DNA from: an uncultured Ignavibacteria bacterium
GTDB taxonomy: Bacteria > Bacteroidota > Ignavibacteria > Ch128b
Direction of reading: 5' to 3'
DNA length: 39,578 nucleotides
NCBI GenBank assembly: GCA_937944105.1
Contig: CALDZP010000007.1
Coordinates: 133,423-173,000 of the forward strand
Part shown: piece by piece, positions 25,868-33,117 of the stretch
Position numbering within the stretch: position 1 is the stretch's first letter
Layout: each line of letters starts with the position of its first letter
Notes under the pieces: generated by a model
Seen by the model: the letters and a program-made list of their open reading frames with translations, nothing else
The model's database searches: none
What the model was told of the DNA's origin: nothing
Made by a program: the position numbers and the translations under genes

Positions 25868-27331
25868 TTATTTTTTGTTATTAGCAACATATTCAACAAT
25901 ATTTAAACCAAAATTTAAAGCTTCAGCGCTTTCCGATTTTTCTGGCCAGAGTGATACATAACCCTTGTTTGAAATTATCGCAACCAACTTCCCATCGACA
26001 AATAATCCATCCAGAATATCATTTTTACCAACTTTAGGATTAACATCATCAAAACCTTTTGGCAATTGATAAAATGTGTTGGGTTTTTTAAATATGGGAT
26101 GATCAATTGATATGCGTTTTAATTCTTTTTTCCCCTTAAGGCGATTGGAAATTTGATTAACTATATCTATCATCGATTGATAATATGGCCAATCGACAGT
26201 GACAAATGTGTTATCAAAATATAATAATCCCCCATTTTGAATTACACTTGCAAGCTTATCAAACATAACAGAACTAACATCTGGTTTACCGTAGCCACCA
26301 ATAATCATAACAATATCTGTTTTATTTACATCAAGAGCATCAATTGTTGAGCGATTAAATATACAATTCACCTGTCCCTTTGAATTAATAAACCTCACAA
26401 GTTCAGGAATTGCTTCAGGTAATGGATTCCATGTCTCAAGAGCTTGGTATCTTGACTCCGACGAGGTGTACTGCAGTTGCACAATATTCAATTGCTTCAA
26501 TTTTTTTAATGTATCGATCTTTACAACTCCAGTGGTATCAAAAACTCTTACTCCAGCAATCCAGTTTTTATCAAGTTTTGTTTTTCTGAAATAGAAGGAA
26601 TAATTAGCAAACTTATCTGGTTCATTATTCTCATTGTAACCTAAAACAAATTTTCTTAATGTCAGTTTTATTCTTTCAACAGATTCATCAACTGGATCAA
26701 AAACGATAAAACCTTCCCTGTAATCACCTGCATAAATTGGTTTACCATAAGTTAGCATTGTTCTCCTCACAATTCCCATTCGTGATTCAAAAACATCATC
26801 ATCAATCCCGCTTGAACCTTTCCTTTTCAAGAAATATTCTTCAATACTTTGATAACGAGCATCTTTTTTCTCTCGACCGTAGGCATTTAGTTTATCACCT
26901 CTATCTGTCTCAAGTAAAGCTTCCTCAGGGTCAATATTTATTTTAGAACTTGAATAATTATAAACTGTTACTTTGAAAACAGTAAATCTTTGGGGAGTAA
27001 ATCCTTTTTCAGGATCAACCCAATCACCATAAGTGTATGGATTCTTTGAATAGAAGCCTCCTTTCGAATCTTCAGGAAACTCAAAAGTATTTAATTGATA
27101 ATCTGTCATGTATTTGACTTCAATTTTAAAATCTTTTTTATCCATTATCAGTGTTAAACTATCTTTCGAAAAACGATAGGTAGAATCACAAAAGAATAGA
27201 GTATTTTCTTTGTCTGGAATAAACATAAATTCGACTCTCTCTGGAGGCATAAAAATATATCGGTAAATTGAATCACAACCATAAAGAAAGAATAAAGAAA
27301 GCAAAACGAATAATATGATTTTATTTTTCAT
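25868..27331 (-). CDS. DUF4159-domain lipoprotein
   Basis: The 487-residue product has a lipoprotein signal ending at FLYGC (C19). Residues ~30-270 form a beta-rich domain I do not recognise, with FTPQRFTVFKVTVYNYSS and AGDYREGFIVFDP. Residues ~281-483 are a DUF4159 domain: LNIVQLQYTS, TDIVMIIGGYGKP, QNGGLLYFDNTF, HPIF, LDGLFVDGKLVAIISNKGY and NFGLNIVEYV. Each block lines up with the neighbouring DUF4159 protein encoded just upstream. DUF4159 resembles class I glutamine-amidotransferase-like folds, but no Cys-His-Glu triad is visible. The ATGA overlap with the upstream gene implies coupled translation and perhaps a heteromeric pair. Confidence 0.8.
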   Translation of the reverse strand: MKNKIILFVLLSLFFLYGCDSIYRYIFMPPERVEFMFIPDKENTLFFCDSTYRFSKDSLTLIMDKKDFKIEVKYMTDYQLNTFEFPEDSKGGFYSKNPYTYGDWVDPEKGFTPQRFTVFKVTVYNYSSSKINIDPEEALLETDRGDKLNAYGREKKDARYQSIEEYFLKRKGSSGIDDDVFESRMGIVRRTMLTYGKPIYAGDYREGFIVFDPVDESVERIKLTLRKFVLGYNENNEPDKFANYSFYFRKTKLDKNWIAGVRVFDTTGVVKIDTLKKLKQLNIVQLQYTSSESRYQALETWNPLPEAIPELVRFINSKGQVNCIFNRSTIDALDVNKTDIVMIIGGYGKPDVSSVMFDKLASVIQNGGLLYFDNTFVTVDWPYYQSMIDIVNQISNRLKGKKELKRISIDHPIFKKPNTFYQLPKGFDDVNPKVGKNDILDGLFVDGKLVAIISNKGYVSLWPEKSESAEALNFGLNIVEYVANNKK

Positions 27332-28644
27332 TTGTTCAACTCTGCCGCAACTTTTTGTTTGTTTTTATCTATTATACCACCTTTTTGGGTAGCTGCAAAT
27401 ACAATAATATTTAAGCCAAGTTGTAATTGCCTTGTATTATCTTGAGGACCACCAAAACTCGCAGGATTTTTTAGCCAATCGCCCCAGGCTCTTGAGTATC
27501 CTTTACTTGACAATACTACAGCTAATCTTCCATTTAGAAAAACTCCCTCAAGATATTTATATCGTTCAGGAACAGGTTTTAATCTTTGAGCAGGATTTGG
27601 GTTAGCCAGTGCCATTCCATTTGGTCTTATGTTATCATCACCAGCAGGGGGACCATCAAAATCTTCCCATGCATGATAGATTGGATGATTGTTTGGAATT
27701 CGTTCAAATACTGCATCAAATCCGAGTGCATCTTTGATTAATTGTCGAGCTTTTCTATTAAATGATCCAGACTCGTAGGCAAAAGCATCATCAATAAAAA
27801 GAAATCCACCTTCTCTAAGATACTTTCCTAAATTTTGTGCTTCTTCTTTTGTGTAAATTGGTTCAGCTCGATAACCAATCATAAAAATTATTGGAATATT
27901 CAATAATTCTTTTGAGTCAAGTCGAATACTTCCCTTTAATGTAACCTTAATTTTTGTATTATTATTAATGAAATCTGCGAGATTTTGTAAAGCTTGAGGA
28001 ATACAATTCCAACCTGGTTGATTATTATCTTCTACTTTACTACCACGATATTCAAGTTGATAAAATTCAATAAATCCACTCACATCTTTTTTATTAGCTC
28101 CTTGATCAATCATACCTGAAAATCTATCCTGAAAATTCATCCAATCAATTAAATTATCTTTTAACCCCGATACACCACGTTTAGAGGACATTCTTGTATT
28201 TTCAACTTCCATTTGAATGTTGGGACCATAAAATTGAGCTTGCTGAGGTGACCAGGATCTATCAACATAATCGCCAGGTCTGCCAAGCGAAGCCAATGCA
28301 CTTCCACCATGAGTTACCGCTGTAGTCATTGTCCTTGGCATTGTAGCCATTCGAGTTTTTTGAGGCATCAATCTTTGCATTGTTCTTTCAACAATTTTCG
28401 GTGACTTCTGTAACTCAAGCTGTTTCTGAAGTCGTGGTGCTCTTTGTATAAATTTTACAGTTGTTGGTGGACGCTTAACTTCTTTAATGCTTTCTACATA
28501 TTTAATATTCAATATTACAGGGAGAAAGTGAATTAAAAATGAAATCAAAATAAAAATAAGTAAATGTTTTCTGTAATATTTCAGAAAAGCTTTTAGTTTA
28601 CGACTTATTTCTGAACCTGGAATACTTATCGAATTAATTGGCAT
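27328..28644 (-). CDS. TonB-like membrane-anchored DUF4159 protein
   Basis: The 438-residue product has the architecture of an energy transducer. There is a short cytosolic N-terminus, one membrane helix (about 27-47, LLIFILISFLIHFLPVIL), then a basic/proline-containing linker (about 50-130, KEVKRPPTTVKFIQRAPR) as in TonB or TolA. The periplasmic C-terminus (about 188-417) is a DUF4159 domain: GFIEFYQLEYRGS, PIIFMIGYRAEP, REGGFLFIDDAF, HPIYHAWEDFDGPP, LEGVFLNGRLAVVLSSKGY and LGLNIIVFAAT. No TonB C-terminal domain is present. It follows exbD by 12 bp and overlaps the second DUF4159 gene by 4 bp. I infer it is the partner driven by ExbB/ExbD. Confidence 0.82.
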   Translation of the reverse strand: MPINSISIPGSEISRKLKAFLKYYRKHLLIFILISFLIHFLPVILNIKYVESIKEVKRPPTTVKFIQRAPRLQKQLELQKSPKIVERTMQRLMPQKTRMATMPRTMTTAVTHGGSALASLGRPGDYVDRSWSPQQAQFYGPNIQMEVENTRMSSKRGVSGLKDNLIDWMNFQDRFSGMIDQGANKKDVSGFIEFYQLEYRGSKVEDNNQPGWNCIPQALQNLADFINNNTKIKVTLKGSIRLDSKELLNIPIIFMIGYRAEPIYTKEEAQNLGKYLREGGFLFIDDAFAYESGSFNRKARQLIKDALGFDAVFERIPNNHPIYHAWEDFDGPPAGDDNIRPNGMALANPNPAQRLKPVPERYKYLEGVFLNGRLAVVLSSKGYSRAWGDWLKNPASFGGPQDNTRQLQLGLNIIVFAATQKGGIIDKNKQKVAAELNK

Positions 28645-28656
28645 TCGATTACTCTT

Positions 28657-29070
28657 CTACTCTTTCTTTTCTTCTTCTTTATCAGTTGCAATTGCCAACT
28701 GATCTATACCTACAATTTTTGCTGCATCCATTACATCAACAACAATTCCATGAGGAGTTTTCTTATCTGCTTTGATAATTAAAACTTTACTTCCAAAAAT
28801 ATCTTTCTGAATTCTTAACTGTTCTTCAAGATTATCAAGAGTGACTGGTGTTCCATTTAAATCCATTTCACCTTTTTCAGAAATGGTGATGCTCAAATCT
28901 TTTTCAGGAGGTGCATCCGAAGTAGCAGCTTGTGGTAAATCTACTTTCAAACCGCTTTGAACAGCAAAAACAGTAGTAACCATAAAAAATATTAACAATT
29001 GAAATACACAATCAATCATTGGGGTCATGTCAATCCCCCGTTCTTCCCAGGTTTTTTTCTTTCTAGCCAT
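28657..29070 (-). CDS. exbD: ExbD/TolR-family proton-channel subunit
   Basis: The 137-residue product is a normal-length ExbD/TolR protein. A cytosolic N-terminus (ARKKKTWEERGIDMTPM) leads into one membrane helix with the essential aspartate D20 (MIDCVFQLLIFFMVTT), which carries protons through the ExbB pore. The periplasmic domain follows, with ISEKGEMDLNG and VLIIKADKKTPHGIVVDVMDAAK, the usual ExbD ending. An acidic tail (DKEEEKKE) closes it. It starts one base after the exbB stop codon, so the two are translated together. Confidence 0.93.
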   Translation of the reverse strand: MARKKKTWEERGIDMTPMIDCVFQLLIFFMVTTVFAVQSGLKVDLPQAATSDAPPEKDLSITISEKGEMDLNGTPVTLDNLEEQLRIQKDIFGSKVLIIKADKKTPHGIVVDVMDAAKIVGIDQLAIATDKEEEKKE

Positions 29071-29071
29071 T

Positions 29072-29941
29072 TTATTTATATCCCAGTGATTTTAATACTT
29101 CTTCTTCTAATTTTTTACCTTCTTCGTCGGATATATTTAGTTCAATTCTCTTTTGTTTCAAAAATTCTTCCTCTTCTTTATTAAGGACACCATCACGATA
29201 AGCAGTCTTTAGCATTTCTTTGTAAGTTGAAAATCTTGCTAAATCTTTTAAAATCAAATTGACAAAATGATTTGTAAATGGTTCAACATACTTAACTAAT
29301 TTCATCGCTCTTCGTTTTAAAAAACTATAACCTATCACTGATGGAATAGCCACGATTAAACCACCAGCAGTTGTTATCAAAGCAACTGAAATACCACCCG
29401 CAACTACTGCTGGATCACCTTTACCGCCTTTGGCAATCTCGTCGAATGACATAATCATTCCAAGAATAGTTCCTAACAAACCAAGAAGTGTTGCCACACT
29501 CGCAATTGTATTTACTACTGGCAAAAATTCCTCAAAATATTCTTCTGCTGCTTCATCACCAGTATCGAGCAACTCGTTTCTCATATCTAATATTGGTCTT
29601 TTTTCCACAACTAGAAAATTAAATCTCTTCAAAATCTGCAAGAAAACATAACCAAGAACACCTTTATTTTTTTCACACCACTGAATAATTGGTTCAACGC
29701 TACCAAACCTATTTAATAAATCCTGAAGTTCATCTAAGATTTGATTAGCCTTATTCTCTTTTGGCACTGAATAATAACGATAAAGTCTTTCAATTATAAT
29801 TCCCAGCGATACTATTGAAAAAAATAAAAGTGGATACATTATATACCATCCACCTTTATTTAAAATTTCAACTAACCAGTTTTCGGTTAACCAGCTTTGT
29901 ATTGTATTTTCAGCCTGCAGAATTATTAGCAATGTTTCCAA
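29072..29941 (-). CDS. exbB: ExbB/TolQ/MotA-family proton-channel subunit with C-terminal extension
   Basis: The start is a TTG at 29941, fixed by a GGAGG 7 nt upstream (29949-29953); an earlier TTG overlaps the TPR gene and lacks a ribosome site. The product has 289 residues. Helices lie near residues 32-52 (YIMYPLLFFSIVSLGIIIERLYR) and in the paired MotA/TolQ/ExbB segment (VNTIASVATLLGLLGTILGMI, then VVAGGISVALITTAGGLIVAIP). Beyond the last helix, a charged extension of ~50 residues runs to the end (YRDGVLNKEEEEFLKQKR, then LNISDEEGKKLEEEVL). Such a DG-x-x-x-x-E-x-x-x-L pattern recalls TerB or EF-hand-like helices. It powers ExbD-linked rotation by the proton gradient. Confidence 0.92.
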   Translation of the reverse strand: METLLIILQAENTIQSWLTENWLVEILNKGGWYIMYPLLFFSIVSLGIIIERLYRYYSVPKENKANQILDELQDLLNRFGSVEPIIQWCEKNKGVLGYVFLQILKRFNFLVVEKRPILDMRNELLDTGDEAAEEYFEEFLPVVNTIASVATLLGLLGTILGMIMSFDEIAKGGKGDPAVVAGGISVALITTAGGLIVAIPSVIGYSFLKRRAMKLVKYVEPFTNHFVNLILKDLARFSTYKEMLKTAYRDGVLNKEEEEFLKQKRIELNISDEEGKKLEEEVLKSLGYK

Positions 29942-29964
29942 GGTTATTCCTCCATTAAAAATTT

Positions 29965-32900
29965 TTATTGATTTTCTAACCAATCTTTATGTTCTTTAGC
30001 AAAGAAATAAGCAGCTCGTTCATTTTCATCTTTGCTGTTTTCATATAATTTTATTACTTCATTATACCATTGAATTGCTTCCCTCTTCTTATTCAACATT
30101 TCATAAGAAGCGGCGATATTAACTCTACATCCAACAGCAACACTAGCATCTGGATATTTCTTTAGAACTTTCATTAATTCTTCAATTGCTTTTTCATAAT
30201 TCCTTTCATCAAAATATTTCATTGCTTTTTCATACTCCAGGTAAGAATTAATCTGACTCAAATCATATAATAATTCATCAACTTCTTGTATTTTTTCATA
30301 ATTTGGAAATCTCTTCTTTAACTCCGAATAATAAACTGCTGCATTTTGATAATCTTTTATGTTATAATAATAATCCCCAATTGTAAATAATCCGTGTGGT
30401 GCGTATTCACTATTTGGATATCTTTGAGCTAATGTTTTAAATGTTTCTATCATACTTTCAGGTTTTTGTAATTCGTAATAACACCATCCTTCATTGTACA
30501 TGGCGGCTGCAGCAAGATCAGATTTCGGATAACGCCTGTAAGTTAACTGATATTCCCGAATAGCTTGTTCAAATTTTTTTAAGTTAAACATGCATTCACC
30601 AGCATAATATTGCATCTCAGGCGATCTTAAATCTTGTGGATAAAGCGATACAAAAGTTTTCATTGAGTTATAAGCTCCTTGCCAATCTCCAATCTCATAC
30701 TGAGCATAAGCTCTGAACATTATCGCATCTTTTTTATGAATACCTTCTGGATATTGACTCAAGTATTTGTTAAACACTTTGATAGCCTGTTCGTATTCTT
30801 GATTGTCATAATAAAGTGCTGCCAGCTGAAATAATATGTCTTGGATTTCTGGAGCATTCGGAAATTTGTTTGCCGCTTCAGACAACAATTCACCAGATTT
30901 TTTCAAATCTCCAAGTTCTTTATAACTATTTGCAAGATTTATATAATTAGTAATAATTATGGAAGTATCAATTCCTGCAACTGCCAGTGATTTGTTAGCA
31001 AAATCAATACTTTCTTTATACTTTCCGCCTTCGAAATAAACTGTTGATAGAATTGAATAATACTTCCCTTTTTGAATTTCATCTGAAGTTTGGTTAATTA
31101 AATTATTAAAGATAGAAATTCCCTTTTCGAGATTTCCAACTTTTGCATACGAAAGTGCAAGCTTTTCATATGCGTTATCTAAATTCTGAGAAAAAATATT
31201 TTTAAAAGTCTGACTTGATAAAATTTTCTCCAGATCTACAATTGCATCTTCAAATTTTTCCACTTGATATGAAATTATACCTTTTACATATAGAACCTGT
31301 AAAGCGAAAGTTTCTCTTTTATCAAATAGAGATGAATCAGATAAAATTTTGTTCAAATACTCCAGAGCAAGTTTATAATCACCTTTGTTAATATATAGAT
31401 CAGCAAAATTGAAATAAATATCATTAATGATATTAACAGAATCTTTTTGCTTTTCTGCAAGCTCAAGAATACTTTGCAAAAATTTTTCACCACTATCAAA
31501 TTCTGAACGAGCTGAATAAATTTTGGAGATTTTATTAACAGCCCCAGGAAAATAAGGTGATAAGAAACTTATATTATCAAAAATCGCAATCGCCTCATCG
31601 TATCTTTTCATGTCTGCGAGAGTAATCAACTTATAATAAAATGCTTCATTTCTGTCAATTTTATCTTTATAATTATTCAAGGCTTCATCGATAACTTCAA
31701 GAGCTGAGGAATAATCACCAAGCTTATAAAAAGTAAATCCAAGTTGAACTTTTGCACTTGCCACTTCGTCTGATTTCGGGAAATTTGAAATAAGAGCTTC
31801 CAGCGTTTTTCTTGCTCCCTGATAATCTCCTGCAAAATTCAATGCTGATGCTTTGATATTAAAAACTGAAGGAATTAAATCTGAATAAGCATACTTTGAA
31901 ATAAAGGAATCACAGTGCGCAATTGCTCTGTTAAAATCTTTTCCATTATAATAATTAAGAATAACAGCCATTTTTGCTTTATCGACACTAAAATCAATTG
32001 CTTCAGCAACAGATTCATAACTATTTATATAAAAATCATATTCTTCCGCTGCCTTCTTAAACATTTTTGCATTCTGATATGTCTCTGCAATTTTATACTG
32101 GAGTTTTGCTTGAAGCTTCTTATTTGCAAAATTCAAATCAATCGCATCACGATAAACATGAATTGCTTCTTCAAGTCCTTTCTCTTCCAATGTATAATCT
32201 GCAATTTTAATCCATGCAACTTCCTGTAAGCTCGGTATAAGCGTGAAAGTAGTAATAATTTTTCTGTAATAAGAAATTGACGCTTCAAAATTTCGAAGCT
32301 TCCTGTATGAGTCACCAATTTTGATATACGCTTTAGCAACCAATTCAAGATCTGTAGTTTCAACATCTCTTCCTTCTGTAACCTCAAATAATCTTCTCTC
32401 TTTTTCAGCTTTTAATTCAATCTTTTCCCAATCAGTTTTAGTAAATATTTCAGGTTGGAATTTGTCAATTAAATGAAGCCAGTGCTTAAGTGCCTCGTTA
32501 TAATTCCCCATATCAAAATAATTCTGAGCAATCTGATACAAAGCACGAGCATAATATTCTGTATTTGGATATTTGATCAGTAATTTCTCAAATATGACAG
32601 TTGAACTATCAAGTTTATTCAATTCTCGATACGCCCAGGCGGCATCATAAAGTGCCTGCTCAGATTTCTTTTCACCTGGAAACTTTATAAATAACTTAAA
32701 AGCTTCTTCTATCGCTTCATCATAGCGACCAATTTTATAGTAAATGTCATAAATCTGAAATTGTGCTAAAGCTGCCAGTTTTGGTTCATCTTTTCTCAAA
32801 GAAACTAATTTGAAATAATAAATAGCCGAATCGGGATTGTCCATTTGCTTGAATGCATTCCCTTTCATATATGTAGCAGCAGCTCTTACGCTTATAATAA

Positions 32901-33111
32901 ACTCATTATTTAATATCCCTACTTTAATTGAGTCTTCATTAACAAATTTGCTTTCAGTATAAAGAATATAATCATACATTCTGATCGCATTTTTATAATC
33001 CCGAGAAACAAAATAATTCTGTCCCGCTTGAAATGCATTCTTAAATTCCTGCGGTGTTGGAATAAAAAGACTTGCAACTGTCGCAACTAAAAATACAATT
33101 AACTTCCACAT
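29965..33111 (-). CDS. Very long TPR protein, probably periplasmic
   Basis: From the ATG at 33111 the product has 1048 residues (a TTG two codons earlier is possible). A hydrophobic N-terminus (about 3-18) serves as signal or anchor. Almost all the rest is tetratricopeptide repeats, about 20-25 of them. Examples are YDEAIEEAFKLFIKFPGEKK, NEALKHWLHLIDKFQPE, YKLALEYLNKILSD and YEQAIKVFNKYLSQYPEG. The last third has the TolA-Pal/YbgF-like spacing with RYPKSDLAAAAMYNEGWCYY and RYPNSEYAPHGLFTIGDYYY. Such proteins act as protein-binding scaffolds. It sits between an outer-membrane protein gene and exbB, so a bridging role across the periplasm is a reasonable inference. Confidence 0.8.
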   Translation of the reverse strand: MWKLIVFLVATVASLFIPTPQEFKNAFQAGQNYFVSRDYKNAIRMYDYILYTESKFVNEDSIKVGILNNEFIISVRAAATYMKGNAFKQMDNPDSAIYYFKLVSLRKDEPKLAALAQFQIYDIYYKIGRYDEAIEEAFKLFIKFPGEKKSEQALYDAAWAYRELNKLDSSTVIFEKLLIKYPNTEYYARALYQIAQNYFDMGNYNEALKHWLHLIDKFQPEIFTKTDWEKIELKAEKERRLFEVTEGRDVETTDLELVAKAYIKIGDSYRKLRNFEASISYYRKIITTFTLIPSLQEVAWIKIADYTLEEKGLEEAIHVYRDAIDLNFANKKLQAKLQYKIAETYQNAKMFKKAAEEYDFYINSYESVAEAIDFSVDKAKMAVILNYYNGKDFNRAIAHCDSFISKYAYSDLIPSVFNIKASALNFAGDYQGARKTLEALISNFPKSDEVASAKVQLGFTFYKLGDYSSALEVIDEALNNYKDKIDRNEAFYYKLITLADMKRYDEAIAIFDNISFLSPYFPGAVNKISKIYSARSEFDSGEKFLQSILELAEKQKDSVNIINDIYFNFADLYINKGDYKLALEYLNKILSDSSLFDKRETFALQVLYVKGIISYQVEKFEDAIVDLEKILSSQTFKNIFSQNLDNAYEKLALSYAKVGNLEKGISIFNNLINQTSDEIQKGKYYSILSTVYFEGGKYKESIDFANKSLAVAGIDTSIIITNYINLANSYKELGDLKKSGELLSEAANKFPNAPEIQDILFQLAALYYDNQEYEQAIKVFNKYLSQYPEGIHKKDAIMFRAYAQYEIGDWQGAYNSMKTFVSLYPQDLRSPEMQYYAGECMFNLKKFEQAIREYQLTYRRYPKSDLAAAAMYNEGWCYYELQKPESMIETFKTLAQRYPNSEYAPHGLFTIGDYYYNIKDYQNAAVYYSELKKRFPNYEKIQEVDELLYDLSQINSYLEYEKAMKYFDERNYEKAIEELMKVLKKYPDASVAVGCRVNIAASYEMLNKKREAIQWYNEVIKLYENSKDENERAAYFFAKEHKDWLENQ

Positions 33112-33117
33112 AATCAA

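Noticed and set aside
29942-29983. Longer exbB start (TTG at 29983)
   Set aside because: It overlaps the TPR gene end and has no ribosome site, whereas a GGAGG stands 7 nt before the TTG at 29941.
31915-32229. 104-codon + strand frame within the TPR gene
   Set aside because: Antisense to continuous TPR repeats; Cys/Phe/Ile-rich translation with no ribosome site.
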